A stretch of 64,000 bases of DNA from Halobacterium noricense (GTDB lineage Archaea; Halobacteriota; Halobacteria; Halobacteriales; Halobacteriaceae), in the NCBI RefSeq assembly GCF_021233435.1, contig NZ_CP089468.1, positions 2,232,001 to 2,296,000 of the forward strand. The letters run 5' to 3'. Shown here one piece after another: positions 9,098 to 17,945 of this stretch. The notes under the pieces were generated by a model. The model ran no database searches. It saw only the letters and a program-made list of their open reading frames with translations, and had not been told where the DNA came from. How positions within the stretch are numbered: position 1 is the stretch's first letter; every line of letters begins with the position of its first letter. The position numbers were made by a program, and so were the translations under genes.

Positions 9098-9732
9098 GCT
9101 ACAACGACACCTGGGAACCGAAGACACGCCTGGGTCGCCTCGTCAAGGACGGCGACATCGACTCGATGTCCGACGCCCTCGACAGCGGACTCCCGCTCAA
9201 GGAGCCGGAGATCGTCGACAACCTGCTGCCGGGACTCGACGACGAAGTGCTGGACATCAACATGGTCCAGCGCATGACCGACTCCGGTCGACGCGTGAAG
9301 TTCCGCTGCGTTGTCGTCGTCGGCAACCGCGACGGCTACGTCGGCTACGCGGAGGGCCGCGACGACCAGGTCGGCGGCGCCATCCAGAAGGCGATCGAGG
9401 TCGCGAAACTGAACATCATCGACGTCTCCCGCGGCTGTGGGTCCTGGGAGTGTGGCTGTGGGCGCGCCCACACCGTCGCACTCAAGACGACCGGGCAGGC
9501 CGGGAGCGTCGAGGTCGAACTGATTCCCGCGCCGCGTGGCCTCGGCCTCGCGGGCGGCGAGACCGTGCGCCACGTCCTCGACCTCGCAGGTATCGATGAC
9601 GTGTGGACGCGCTCCTCGGGGAAGACCCGGACGACCGTGAACTTCGCGAAGGCGACGTTCAACGCGCTCCGGAAGACCGCGGAAGCCCGCGTCCCTCAGC
9701 ACGCCCACGAGCAGCGTGAGGTGATCGAGTGA
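9094..9732 (+). CDS. rps5: 30S ribosomal protein S5 (uS5)
   Basis: 212 residues, archaeal S5/eukaryal S2 type. The dsRBD-like S5 domain is at about 55-120 ([32 protein letters not shown]). [38 protein letters not shown] follows, with its archaeal Cys cluster. S5 acts in mRNA entry and decoding fidelity. Its TGA overlaps the L30 ATG. Confidence 0.97.
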   Translation: MSYNDTWEPKTRLGRLVKDGDIDSMSDALDSGLPLKEPEIVDNLLPGLDDEVLDINMVQRMTDSGRRVKFRCVVVVGNRDGYVGYAEGRDDQVGGAIQKAIEVAKLNIIDVSRGCGSWECGCGRAHTVALKTTGQAGSVEVELIPAPRGLGLAGGETVRHVLDLAGIDDVWTRSSGKTRTTVNFAKATFNALRKTAEARVPQHAHEQREVIE

Positions 9733-10196
9733 TGCAGGCAGTCGTCCAACTGCGCGGCGAGGTCAACATCAGCGAGGACGTCGTCGACACGTTCGAGATG
9801 CTGAACATCCACAGCGTCAACCACTGCGCGCTCGTCCCCGAGACGGACGCGTACGAAGGGATGGTCGCGAAGGTCAACGACTTCGTCGCGTTCGGCGAAC
9901 CGAGCCGCGAAGTGCTCACCGACCTCATCGAAGCCCGCGGCGAGCCCGAGACGGGCTCCGCGGACATCGACGACGAGTGGGTCGCCGAGAACACCGAGTA
10001 CGACGACGTCGCCGACTTCGTGGGCGCGCTCCTCGACGAGGAGACGACGCTCCGCGACGCCGGCCTGGCACCCGCGCTCCGTCTGCACCCGCCGCGTGGC
10101 GGCCACGACGGCATCAAGAAGCCGGTCAGTGACGGCGGCCAGCTCGGCAAACACACCACCGAGGAGATCGACGACCTCCTCACCGACATGCACTAA
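9732..10196 (+). CDS. rpl30: 50S ribosomal protein L30 (uL30)
   Basis: 154 residues, the long archaeal L30/eukaryal L7 form. The ATG at 9732 ([12 protein letters not shown]) overlaps the S5 TGA by one base. An in-frame GTG three bases earlier (9729) is also possible but adds only one residue. Conserved blocks are DTFEMLNIHSVNHCALVPE and FRLHPPRGG-like LRLHPPRGGHDGIKKPVSDGGQLG near the C-terminus. Confidence 0.96.
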   Translation: MQAVVQLRGEVNISEDVVDTFEMLNIHSVNHCALVPETDAYEGMVAKVNDFVAFGEPSREVLTDLIEARGEPETGSADIDDEWVAENTEYDDVADFVGALLDEETTLRDAGLAPALRLHPPRGGHDGIKKPVSDGGQLGKHTTEEIDDLLTDMH

Positions 10197-10198
10197 CT

Positions 10199-10660
10199 AT
10201 GACGAGCAAGAAACGACGACAGCGCGGCTCCCGCACGCACGGCGGCGGTACACACAAGAACCGGCGCGGTGCCGGGAACCGCGGTGGCCGCGGCCGGGCG
10301 GGTCGCAAGAAGCACGAGCAACACAACTACGAGGACGTCGGCAAGTCCGGCTTCAAGCGCCCGGAGAAGACCGACCGTGACGTCCGCGAGGTCTCCGTCC
10401 AGAAGCTGGACGAGGACATCGCGCTGCTCGCCGCAGACGAGGTCGCCGAGGAGACGGAGTTCGGCTACCGCGTCGACGCCCGCGACGTCGCCGAGGACGG
10501 CTGGGAGGCCGACGTGGTGAAAGTACTCGGTGGCGGACAGGTCCACGAACAGCTCGAAGTGACGGCGGACGCGTTCTCCGCGGGTGCCGTCGAACTCATC
10601 GAGAGCGAGGGCGGCGACGCCGTCGTCTCCGAGCGCGGTACCGAGGACAGCGAGGAGTAA
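10199..10660 (+). CDS. rpl15: 50S ribosomal protein L15 (uL15)
   Basis: 153 residues, archaeal L15/eukaryal L27a type. The Gly/Arg/Lys/His-rich N-terminus (SRTHGGGTHKNRRGAGNRGGRGRAGRKKHEQH) penetrates 23S rRNA. The GYRVDARDVAED...VKVLGGGQV globular part follows. Placement just before secY is the usual spc-operon end. Confidence 0.97.
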   Translation: MTSKKRRQRGSRTHGGGTHKNRRGAGNRGGRGRAGRKKHEQHNYEDVGKSGFKRPEKTDRDVREVSVQKLDEDIALLAADEVAEETEFGYRVDARDVAEDGWEADVVKVLGGGQVHEQLEVTADAFSAGAVELIESEGGDAVVSERGTEDSEE

Positions 10661-10663
10661 CCC

Positions 10664-12139
10664 ATGGGATGGAAGGAGACTGCCGCACCGGTCCTCACGC
10701 GGATGCCCGCAGTCCAGCGTCCGGAAGGACACGTGCCGTTCCGCCGCAAGATGTACTGGACGGCCGGCGTGCTCGTCCTGTACTTCTTCCTGACGAACGT
10801 CACGCTCTGGGGGCTGGACACCGGCACGAGCCAGGACCTCTTCGGTCAGTTCCGGAGCCTGCTCGCCGGTGGCCAGGGTACAGTGCTCCAGCTCGGCATC
10901 GGTCCTATCGTCACGGGGAGCATCGTTCTCCAGCTGCTCGGCGGGGCGAACCTGCTGGGGCTGGACACGAACGACCCCCGGGACCAGGCGATCTATCAGG
11001 GCCTCCAGAAGCTGCTGGTGGTCGTGATGGTGTTCCTGACGGGCATCCCGATGGTGTTCTTCGGGAACTTCCTGCAGCCCAGCAGCGCGCTCGCGCAGAC
11101 GCTCGGCGTCGGTTCGCTGGGCGTACAGGTGCTGTTGTTCGCCCAGATTGCCGCCGGTGGCATTCTCCTGTTGTTCATGGACGAGGTCATCTCGAAGTGG
11201 GGCGTCGGCTCCGGTATCGGCCTGTTCATCGTGGCAGGCGTGAGCCAGAGCCTCGTCGGCGGGTTCGTCTTCTGGGAGGGACAGTTCCCGAACCAGGGAC
11301 TCATCCCGAACTGGATCTCGCTGGCGCTGGGTAACGTCTCGAACATCCCGCCGCTGCTCTCGGTCGACGGGTTGTCGTTCCTGCTCATCCAGGGCGGCGT
11401 CCTCGGGCTGTTCACGACGCTGCTCATCTACGTCACCGTCGTGTACGCCGAGAGCGTTCGCGTCGAGATTCCGTTGAGCCACGCACGCGTGAAGGGCGCG
11501 CGCGGTCGGTTCCCCGTGAAGCTCATCTACGCGAGCGTCCTGCCGATGATTCTCGTTCGTGCGCTGCAGGCGAACATCCAGTTCGTCGGCCAGATTCTGA
11601 ACTCGACGACGAACCTCCCGGCCTGGCTGGGTGTCTACTCCGACGGCACCGCCATCGGCGGGCTGTTCTACTACCTCTCGCCGGTGTACAACCGCGAGAG
11701 CTGGATGTGGTGGCTGGGCGGGACGCCCGCGTCCATCGAGCCGTGGCAGATCATGATCCGCATCGGGGTCGACCTGACGTTCATGATCGTCGGCGGTGCC
11801 GTCTTCGCCATCTTCTGGGTGGAGACGACGGACATGGGGCCGAAGGCCACCGCGAAACAGATTCAGAATTCGGGGATGCAGATTCCCGGATTCCGGAAGA
11901 ACCTCGGGGTCATCGAGAAGGTCCTCGAACGGTACATCCCGCAGGTGACCGTGCTCGGCGGCGCGCTCGTCGGGCTGCTGGCGGTGCTGGCGAACATGCT
12001 CGGCACCATCGGCAACGTCACCGGGACGGGCCTGCTGCTGACGATATCCATCACGTACAAGCTCTACGAGGAAATCGCCGAAGAGCAGATGATGGAGATG
12101 CACCCGATGATGCGGGACATGTTCGGCGGCGGCGACTAA
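10664..12139 (+). CDS. secY: Preprotein translocase subunit SecY (Sec61 alpha)
   Basis: 491 residues, ten predicted membrane helices. This is the protein-conducting channel of the Sec translocon. The N-terminal cytoplasmic segment (WKETAAPVLTRMPAVQRPEGHVPFRRKMYWT) precedes TM1. The plug/TM2 region contains GIGPIVTGSIVLQLLGG. The loop between TM6 and TM7 includes RVEIPLSHARVKGARGRFPVKLIY, and the last cytoplasmic loop MGPKATAKQIQNSGMQIPGFRKN is the classical ribosome-contact SecY signature. Three bases separate it from L15. It ends the ribosomal cluster here; adk, its usual archaeal neighbour, is 10.8 kb downstream. Confidence 0.97.
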   Translation: MGWKETAAPVLTRMPAVQRPEGHVPFRRKMYWTAGVLVLYFFLTNVTLWGLDTGTSQDLFGQFRSLLAGGQGTVLQLGIGPIVTGSIVLQLLGGANLLGLDTNDPRDQAIYQGLQKLLVVVMVFLTGIPMVFFGNFLQPSSALAQTLGVGSLGVQVLLFAQIAAGGILLLFMDEVISKWGVGSGIGLFIVAGVSQSLVGGFVFWEGQFPNQGLIPNWISLALGNVSNIPPLLSVDGLSFLLIQGGVLGLFTTLLIYVTVVYAESVRVEIPLSHARVKGARGRFPVKLIYASVLPMILVRALQANIQFVGQILNSTTNLPAWLGVYSDGTAIGGLFYYLSPVYNRESWMWWLGGTPASIEPWQIMIRIGVDLTFMIVGGAVFAIFWVETTDMGPKATAKQIQNSGMQIPGFRKNLGVIEKVLERYIPQVTVLGGALVGLLAVLANMLGTIGNVTGTGLLLTISITYKLYEEIAEEQMMEMHPMMRDMFGGGD

Positions 12140-12203
12140 CCTCGCGCCGAATATTGGTGGAGCGGCCACCGCTACTCGCATCGACCGCGACGCAACGACC
12201 GCA

Positions 12204-12213
12204 CTTTTGTTTG
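12204..12213 (+). terminator. Possible T-rich terminator after the ribosomal-secY operon
   Basis: CTTTTGTTTG in an otherwise GC-rich 126-bp gap between the convergent secY and phoU genes. Archaeal terminators are often simple T-runs. Nothing else is recognisable in this gap. Confidence 0.3.
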
Positions 12214-12265
12214 CGTACTTCGCTGGACAGCGGCAGCGACGAACCGAAAAGAGCCTGCGGCGGCG

Positions 12266-12949
12266 TCAGTAGACGAGTTCCGGGTCGCTCTCGACGGCGT
12301 ACAGCGTGCGCGCCGCGACGTTGACGGCGTGGTCGCCGACGCGTTCGACGTCCCGAATCGTCAACAGCAGCCGGGAGACGTCGTCCATCAGCGCTTCGGT
12401 CTGCCAGGGGTCGTCGCCGCCTTCGCGTTCGATGAGGTCGCGGACGACGCGCTCGCTGGCGGCCTGGCAGAGCGCGTCGACGTCGTCGTCGCGCTCGGCG
12501 ATGTCGTAGCAGGCGTCGGTGTTACTGTCGGCGTACGCGTCGAGGGCGTCCGCGACGAGGTCGCGGGCGTCCCGGCCGACGTCGACGACGTCCACGTCTA
12601 CACGGCGGGCGTCGTCGGCGGCGAGCGCGTACCGGCCGAGATTCGTCGCGAGGTCGCCGACGCGTTCGAGGTCGGTGAGAATCTTGAACGACGCGGCGAC
12701 GAACCGGAGGTCGCCGGCGACGGGCTGCTGGAGCGCGAACAGGTCGATGCACTCGCTCTCCAGGGCGAGGTAGCGCTCGTTGACTTCGTCGTCGCCGTGG
12801 ATGACGGCCCGCGCGAGGTCGTCGTCGCCGTGTTCGAGCGCGTCGAGGCCGTCGTCGAGGCGACCCAACACGAGGTCACCCATCTCGGAGACGCTGGCGC
12901 GCAGGTCGTCGAGGGACTGCTGGAACTCCTCGCGTGGCAAAGTAATCAC
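12266..12949 (-). CDS. phoU: Phosphate transport system regulator PhoU
   Basis: 227 residues with two PhoU-type three-helix repeats. Metal-binding-type motifs are [12 protein letters not shown] (about residues 80-91) and [12 protein letters not shown] (about 198-209), matching the E-R-x-x-D signature. PhoU proteins damp Pst uptake and phosphate signalling. The start is a GTG (12949) overlapping the pstB stop by 4 bases (GTGA). The frame is open far upstream inside pstB, so the coupling and the family N-terminus ([15 protein letters not shown]) decide the start. It is the last gene of the pst operon. Confidence 0.93.
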   Translation of the reverse strand: MITLPREEFQQSLDDLRASVSEMGDLVLGRLDDGLDALEHGDDDLARAVIHGDDEVNERYLALESECIDLFALQQPVAGDLRFVAASFKILTDLERVGDLATNLGRYALAADDARRVDVDVVDVGRDARDLVADALDAYADSNTDACYDIAERDDDVDALCQAASERVVRDLIEREGGDDPWQTEALMDDVSRLLLTIRDVERVGDHAVNVAARTLYAVESDPELVY

Positions 12950-13851
12950 CCGAACTTGCCGGTGATGTAGTCCTCGACGCGCTGGCTCTCGGGGTCCTCG
13001 AAGATTTGGTCGGTGTCGCCGTACTCCACGAGCTCCCCGCCCGTGAGGAAGACCGCGGTCTGGTCGCTGATGCGGGCGGCCTGCTGCATGTTGTGCGTGA
13101 CGACGACGACCGTGTAGTCCTCGGCGAGTTCCTCGATGAGGTCCTCGATTTTCGCGGTCGCAATCGGGTCGAGGGCCGAAGCGGGTTCGTCCATCAGGAT
13201 GACGTCCGGGTCGACGGCGAGACAGCGCGCGATGCAGAGGCGCTGTTGCTGCCCGCCCGAGAGCCCGAGAGCGTTGTCGTCGAGGCGGTCTTTCACCTCG
13301 TCCCACAGCGCCGCGCGCTCGAGCGCGCGCTCGACGAGCGCCTGCTCGTCCTCGCGGTCGTCGCGGCCGAGCAGGCGCGCGAGCAAGCCGGTGTCGAGGT
13401 CGCCGTGCTTGCGGGGGCCGTAGGAGATGTTGTCCCGGATGGACTTCGGGAACGGGTTGGGCTCCTGGAACACCATGCCGATGCGCTTGCGGAGTTCCAC
13501 GAGGTTGACGCCGTCGGTGTAAATCTCCTCGCCGTCGAGTTTCACGGAGCCCTCGATGCGGGCGCTCTTCACGCGGTCGTTCATGCGGTTCAGACACCGC
13601 AGGAACGTCGACTTCCCGCAGCCGGAGGGTCCGATGAGCGCGGTGACGCTCTCCTCGGGGACGTTCAGGGAGACACCCTGGAGGGCTTGCTCGTCGCCGT
13701 AGTAGACGTCGAGGTCCTCGACGGCGAGTTTGGCGTCGCCGTCGAATTCGTACTCGGTCCACTCCTCGCGGACCTGCTCGTCGCTCTCGCCGGTGGTAGT
13801 CAGTTGCTGTGCGGGCTCGCTGGGTTCGTGGACTGCTTCGGTGTTACTCAT
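12946..13851 (-). CDS. pstB: Phosphate ABC transporter ATP-binding protein PstB
   Basis: 301 residues. It powers phosphate import with PstA/PstC. Motifs in order: Walker [10 protein letters not shown] (about residue 92), Q-loop [15 protein letters not shown] signature [16 protein letters not shown], Walker [14 protein letters not shown], and the H-loop [12 protein letters not shown]. An N-terminal extension of about 45 acidic residues ([22 protein letters not shown]) precedes the ATPase domain. The start overlaps the end of pstA by 8 bases and the stop overlaps phoU by 4. Confidence 0.96.
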   Translation of the reverse strand: MSNTEAVHEPSEPAQQLTTTGESDEQVREEWTEYEFDGDAKLAVEDLDVYYGDEQALQGVSLNVPEESVTALIGPSGCGKSTFLRCLNRMNDRVKSARIEGSVKLDGEEIYTDGVNLVELRKRIGMVFQEPNPFPKSIRDNISYGPRKHGDLDTGLLARLLGRDDREDEQALVERALERAALWDEVKDRLDDNALGLSGGQQQRLCIARCLAVDPDVILMDEPASALDPIATAKIEDLIEELAEDYTVVVVTHNMQQAARISDQTAVFLTGGELVEYGDTDQIFEDPESQRVEDYITGKFG

Positions 13852-15448
13852 GGTGTAGCTTCCTCCGGAAGTAGAGGCGGCTGCCGATGCCGATGGCGTA
13901 GAGGCCGAGGACGACGAGCAACAGGACGAGCGCGGTCCCCCAGCCGAACTCGGTGTTGGTGAAAATCTCCTTGGGGAACACGCCCGCAGTAATCGTCGAG
14001 TACAGCTGGTAGGGGAGCGCGCTTGCGGGCGACAGCAGCGCTTCGTTGGTGACGAACGGCGGCTGGGTGCTGAACTGGAAGCTCCCGAGGACGTTCGGGT
14101 AGCTGCTGGGGTACGGCGACCCGCCGAACACCAACAGCAGCGGCGCGGTTTCGCCGGCGATGCGACCGACGCCGAGGATGACGCCGGTGATGGTGCCGGG
14201 CATCGCGGCCGGGAGCACGACGCTGCGGATGGTCTCCCACTTCGTCACGCCGAGCGCGGCGCTGGCGTTGCGGTGCTCGTCGGGCACCGCGAGGATGGCT
14301 TCGCGGCTCGTGATGAGCACGAGCGGCAACAGCATGAACCCGAGCACGAGCTGGCCGACGAAGATGGAGTTCCCGCCGCTGATGCGCGGGACGAGGAACG
14401 CCAGCCCGAACAGCCCGAACACGATGCTCGGGGTGCTCCAGAGGCCGTTGGTCGCCACTTCGACGACCTGCGTGAACCGGCCGCGTTCGGCGTACTCGGT
14501 GAGGAAGACGGCGGCCCCGATGCCGAGTGGGACGGCGAACAGGACCGCGCCGAACACGAGCCACAGCGTCCCCATGACGGCAGGGAGGACGCCGGGCACC
14601 TCGACGAAGAGGCCGCCGGTCTGGTTCAGCAGGAACGGGAACTCCGCCCACGGCACGCTGCCGACGAACGGGAGCGTGAGGTGGCCGCCCGTCAGGCTCG
14701 TGCCCGTGAGCATAGTTTCGAGGCCGTTCTTGACGATGAACGCGACGAGGAGCGCGAGCACGCCGAGCATGGCGAAGACGACCGAGCCGACGAGGTAGTA
14801 CGCGCCCGCCTGGCGGCCCTCCGCGCCGAAGCCGTCCCTTGCTTTCGCGGCGCTCCACGCGCTCAGCAGCGCGCCGAAGACGACGAGCAGCGGCACGAGT
14901 TCGCTCCCGGGGAACACGGCCGACGACCACGACGGCGACCACGTCCAGCCGGCGTTGATGCCGCCGACGGCGACGTAGCCGCCGAACAACACGAGAATTG
15001 CGGCGACGGGGAGCGTCGAGCCGACGTCCTCGCGGGGGAGCACCGACACGAGGAGACCGACGATGCCGAACGCGGCGGCGACGGGGAGCCACACCGCGAG
15101 CGCGTTCCCGAGTAGTCGCGTAGCGACGAGGCCGCCGACGACCGCCCAGAGCAGGCCGAAGACGAAGCCGACCGGGAGGCCGGCGGTCGACGACGGCGTG
15201 CTCTCGAAGTATTCGAGGCGGGAGCCGACGCCGACGACAGTGAGACCGACGCCAGCCGCGACGAGGGCGACGCCGAGGAGCTTCAGGACGTGGACGCCGG
15301 CGATGGGGGCCGTTTCGTCGACCCACTGGAAGAGGACCAGCCACGACGCGAGAAACGCCAGCGCGGACACGGCGAGCACGCCGCGGGAGACGAGCGTGCT
15401 CGTCCCCGAGTCACCGGCGACGAGGTGGTTGCGCCGAACGTTGCTCAT
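13844..15448 (-). CDS. pstA: Phosphate ABC transporter permease PstA, long form
   Basis: 534 residues, about 200 longer than a standard PstA. The C-terminal about 250 residues are the MetI-like permease core, with the EAA loop [20 protein letters not shown]. The N-terminal about 260 residues add about six hydrophobic segments (for example [17 protein letters not shown] and [20 protein letters not shown]) of unknown role, a layout also seen in other haloarchaeal PstA proteins. The start ATG overlaps the pstC stop by one base. Confidence 0.93.
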   Translation of the reverse strand: MSNVRRNHLVAGDSGTSTLVSRGVLAVSALAFLASWLVLFQWVDETAPIAGVHVLKLLGVALVAAGVGLTVVGVGSRLEYFESTPSSTAGLPVGFVFGLLWAVVGGLVATRLLGNALAVWLPVAAAFGIVGLLVSVLPREDVGSTLPVAAILVLFGGYVAVGGINAGWTWSPSWSSAVFPGSELVPLLVVFGALLSAWSAAKARDGFGAEGRQAGAYYLVGSVVFAMLGVLALLVAFIVKNGLETMLTGTSLTGGHLTLPFVGSVPWAEFPFLLNQTGGLFVEVPGVLPAVMGTLWLVFGAVLFAVPLGIGAAVFLTEYAERGRFTQVVEVATNGLWSTPSIVFGLFGLAFLVPRISGGNSIFVGQLVLGFMLLPLVLITSREAILAVPDEHRNASAALGVTKWETIRSVVLPAAMPGTITGVILGVGRIAGETAPLLLVFGGSPYPSSYPNVLGSFQFSTQPPFVTNEALLSPASALPYQLYSTITAGVFPKEIFTNTEFGWGTALVLLLVVLGLYAIGIGSRLYFRRKLHHE

Positions 15449-16581
15449 CAGCGCTCACCTCCGAGCTTCTGGTGCATCCGCCACTCGACGTACTGGGAGC
15501 CGACGCTCAACAGCATCACCATCACGAACAGCACGATGCCGCCGGCGAACAGCGCGCTCATGTGGAGGCCGCTGGCGTTCCCGCCCTCGAAGGCGATGAC
15601 GGTCGTGAGCGTCTCGCCGTAGTTCGAGAACACGTCGAACACCGGCGACGGGAACCCCTTCGTGTGCGTGAGCATCACGGTCGCGGCCATCGTCTCGCCC
15701 ATCGCGCGGCCGACGCCGAGCAGGACGCCCGCCGAGACGCCGGACAGCCCCGCGGGGATGGTGACGCTCTTGGTGGTCTGCCACGGCGTCGACCCCATCG
15801 CGAGCGCGCCGCTCTTGATGGACTCGGGGACGGCGTTCAGCGCGTCCTCCGCGACGGTGACGACCGTCGGGAGCGCCATGACGCCAATCATCAGACCGGC
15901 CGCGAAGTACGTCCCGATGGTCGGCGTCCGGAACTCCGCGTAGAAGTACTGGTTGAGGATGGTGAGCCCGATGAACCCGTACGTAATCGAGGGGATGCCG
16001 GCCATCAGCTCGATGCCGGGTTTGACCACTTCGCGGACGCGCCGGGGCGCGATTTCGCTGACGAACACCGCGCCCGCGATGCCGACCGGGGCGGCGACGA
16101 GCGTCGCGATGACCGTCGTCACGGCGGTCCCGACCATCATCGGCGTCAGCGAGTAGACGCCGCCCTGGTTGGACGTCCACAGCGGTTGTTCGACGCGCAT
16201 GAGGACGTCGAGGCCCATGTGCGCGACGATGGGTTCGGACCGAATCAGGAGGAACGCGACGATGAGCGAGAGTATCGACACCGTCACGACGGTCGTCAGA
16301 AACGTCAACGCCTTCGCGGCCTCGGCCTGGTAGCGATACCAGCCGACGCCCATCACGACGAGGAAGGCGAGAACGGGGACGACGGTCCACGCCGAGCCGG
16401 CGAGGAACGACAGGAACGTCGCGAGCAGGGACGCGAAGACGAGCACGTGCATCACGATAGCGCCGTCCTGCGTCCGGGACCGGTAGTTGTGCGCCCACTG
16501 CCTGGTCGCTTCGACGCGCCGGGTCACGAACGCGTGGAGCCGCGTCGGCAACTTCCGCGTCCGCCCGAGTAACTGAGTCAT
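15448..16581 (-). CDS. pstC: Phosphate ABC transporter permease PstC
   Basis: 377 residues. The N-terminal about 55 residues are a basic cytoplasmic tail. TM segments follow from about residue 43 (IVMHVLVFASLLATFLSFLAG), and the permease core has MMVGTAVTTVIATLVAAPVGIAGAVFVSE. The EAA loop is NAVPESIKSGALAMGSTPWQTTKSVTIPAG. It forms the membrane channel with PstA. The gap to pstS is 49 bases; the downstream overlap with pstA is one base. Confidence 0.95.
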   Translation of the reverse strand: MTQLLGRTRKLPTRLHAFVTRRVEATRQWAHNYRSRTQDGAIVMHVLVFASLLATFLSFLAGSAWTVVPVLAFLVVMGVGWYRYQAEAAKALTFLTTVVTVSILSLIVAFLLIRSEPIVAHMGLDVLMRVEQPLWTSNQGGVYSLTPMMVGTAVTTVIATLVAAPVGIAGAVFVSEIAPRRVREVVKPGIELMAGIPSITYGFIGLTILNQYFYAEFRTPTIGTYFAAGLMIGVMALPTVVTVAEDALNAVPESIKSGALAMGSTPWQTTKSVTIPAGLSGVSAGVLLGVGRAMGETMAATVMLTHTKGFPSPVFDVFSNYGETLTTVIAFEGGNASGLHMSALFAGGIVLFVMVMLLSVGSQYVEWRMHQKLGGER

Positions 16582-16630
16582 GTGGAATAAATCGTGTGTC
16601 GAGAAGACCGCGAACGCGGCGGTCGGGGGC

Positions 16631-17800
16631 TTACTCGTAGTTCGACGGCGCGACCTTCTCCCGCTGGGTCTGGAGGCGGTCGTCGGGCAGCTGGAAGTAG
16701 TTGTTCGACTCGACGAACGTCTCCTGGCCGAAGTCGCTCAGCAGGAAGTTGATAAACGCGGCTTCCTTCCGGGAGGTGTCCTGCCACGTGTACGCGTGGA
16801 GGTCGCGGGACAGCGGGTAGTCCTGCGCGCCGAGGTTCTCGCCGTAGGAGTACGTGGTGCCGTCGATGACGAGGTCGAGCGGCGGCGTGCCGCCGTCGGG
16901 CTCGACGAACGCCAGCGCGATGTAGGAGATGGCGTTGTCGGCCTGCGTAATCGCCTGCTGGAGCTGCTGGTTCTGGCCGAACCGCTGGTCGGGGCTGATG
17001 GCGGCGTTCGGGTCACCGAAGACGTTCGCGCGGAACGCGGTGTCGGTCCCGGAGCCCTCAGCGCGGCCGAGCGCGAGGATGTCGCGGTCCGGGCCGCCGA
17101 GCTCCGACCAGTTCGTAATCTCCTGGCGGTAGATGGAGCGGAGTTCCTCGATGGTAATCTCGGTGACACCGGCGTCTTTGATTTCGTTGCTGACGACGAT
17201 GGGCTGGCCGTCGACGCCGACCACGTGGTCGACGAAGTTGTTCAGCGTCTCCTCGGAGGGGTTGCTGCCGGCGAGTTCCGCCTGCGCGGAGGCGCTGGAG
17301 TCGCCGATGTCGACGCGGCCCTCCATGACGCCCTCGATGCCGGTGCCGGAGTGGCTGAGCGCGACGGTTGCGCGGAACGGCGGGTTCGAGCGTTCGCCGG
17401 TGGGCTCGTAGCCGTACTGGCTGGCGAAGTAGTCGGCGAGCCGCATGTCGGTGCCGTACTCGTCGGCCCACTCGGTCGGCCAGTAGTCTCCGTCGCCGGC
17501 TTCGGGGTTGGAGTTCCAGTAGCTCGCGCCGGTGTTCGTGATGGGGAACACCGTCGAGGAGCCGTCCGCGGTCAGCACGCTGGTGTCCATCTCGTTGGAC
17601 TGCTCGCCGGCGGTCGTCTCCTGGTCGCTGCTCGGGTCGGCAGTGGTCGGCTCGCTGGTGTCGCCGTCGCCGTCGCCCCCACTCGAACAGCCTGCGACCG
17701 TTGCGACGCCTGCTGCGCCGGCAGTCGCGATGAATTTCCGCCGCGATACGAGGTCGGACAGACGCGTCGAATCCTGCGCCATCACGTGAACGGAAGACAT
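16631..17800 (-). CDS. pstS: Phosphate-binding lipoprotein PstS
   Basis: 389 residues. It captures phosphate outside the membrane and hands it to PstC/PstA. The N-terminus carries a Tat-lipoprotein signal: SRRKFIATAG then lipobox TVAGC (Cys about 38), followed by an acidic Gly/Asp/Thr linker. Ligand-binding blocks DGSSTVFPIT, LSHSGTGIEG and AEGSGTDTAF are those of PstS. Start: ATG 17800 has a TATA at -28 to -34, but an internal ATG at 17782 (MAQDSTRLSD) is a credible alternative with its own AT-rich box. It heads the five-gene operon and diverges from an iron-type binding protein 145 bases away. Confidence 0.95.
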   Translation of the reverse strand: MSSVHVMAQDSTRLSDLVSRRKFIATAGAAGVATVAGCSSGGDGDGDTSEPTTADPSSDQETTAGEQSNEMDTSVLTADGSSTVFPITNTGASYWNSNPEAGDGDYWPTEWADEYGTDMRLADYFASQYGYEPTGERSNPPFRATVALSHSGTGIEGVMEGRVDIGDSSASAQAELAGSNPSEETLNNFVDHVVGVDGQPIVVSNEIKDAGVTEITIEELRSIYRQEITNWSELGGPDRDILALGRAEGSGTDTAFRANVFGDPNAAISPDQRFGQNQQLQQAITQADNAISYIALAFVEPDGGTPPLDLVIDGTTYSYGENLGAQDYPLSRDLHAYTWQDTSRKEAAFINFLLSDFGQETFVESNNYFQLPDDRLQTQREKVAPSNYE

Positions 17801-17827
17801 TCCACTATATGAACTATAATATGAGTG

Positions 17828-17834
17828 ATATATA
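17828..17834 (-). promoter_or_regulatory. TATA box of the pst operon
   Basis: On the minus strand TATATAT lies 28-34 nt upstream of the pstS ATG at 17800, consistent with a leaderless or short-leader transcript. A second AT-rich stretch (ATTATAG and CATATAG, 17804-17820) would suit a start at 17782 instead. Confidence 0.55.
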
Positions 17835-17917
17835 CGGCTGTGAGGTCGGCGTAGCCGTCTGTTTGTGAAAGTCTCCCACCGAGCGCTATATAGCCGTCCG
17901 GACGGAATCCAAACGCC

Positions 17918-17924
17918 TATATTT
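17918..17924 (+). promoter_or_regulatory. TATA box of the iron-type binding protein gene
   Basis: TATATTT lies 22-28 nt before the ATG at 17946. The distance implies a leaderless mRNA that begins at or near the start codon. Confidence 0.6.
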
Positions 17925-17925
17925 G

Positions 17926-17941
17926 TTTAGGCCAGCCTAAA
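17926..17941 (+). promoter_or_regulatory. DtxR/IdeR-type iron-box palindrome
   Basis: TTTAGGC-CA-GCCTAAA is a perfect 7-bp inverted repeat with a 2-base centre. It sits between the TATA box and the start codon of the siderophore-type binding protein. Seen directly: symmetry and position. Known: DtxR-family metalloregulators bind TTAGG...CCTAA-type palindromes, and haloarchaea carry such regulators. Inferred: iron-bound repressor blocks transcription of the downstream gene. Confidence 0.7.
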
Positions 17942-17945
17942 TTCC

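Noticed and set aside
10193-12181. 662-residue minus-strand frame opposite L15 and SecY
   Set aside because: Glu/Arg/His-rich shadow of SecY with no domain; SecY on the plus strand is certain.
12266-13762. 498-residue minus frame covering PhoU
   Set aside because: Only the last 227 residues are PhoU; the upstream Arg-rich part is the PstB gene read in another frame. Start set at GTG 12949.
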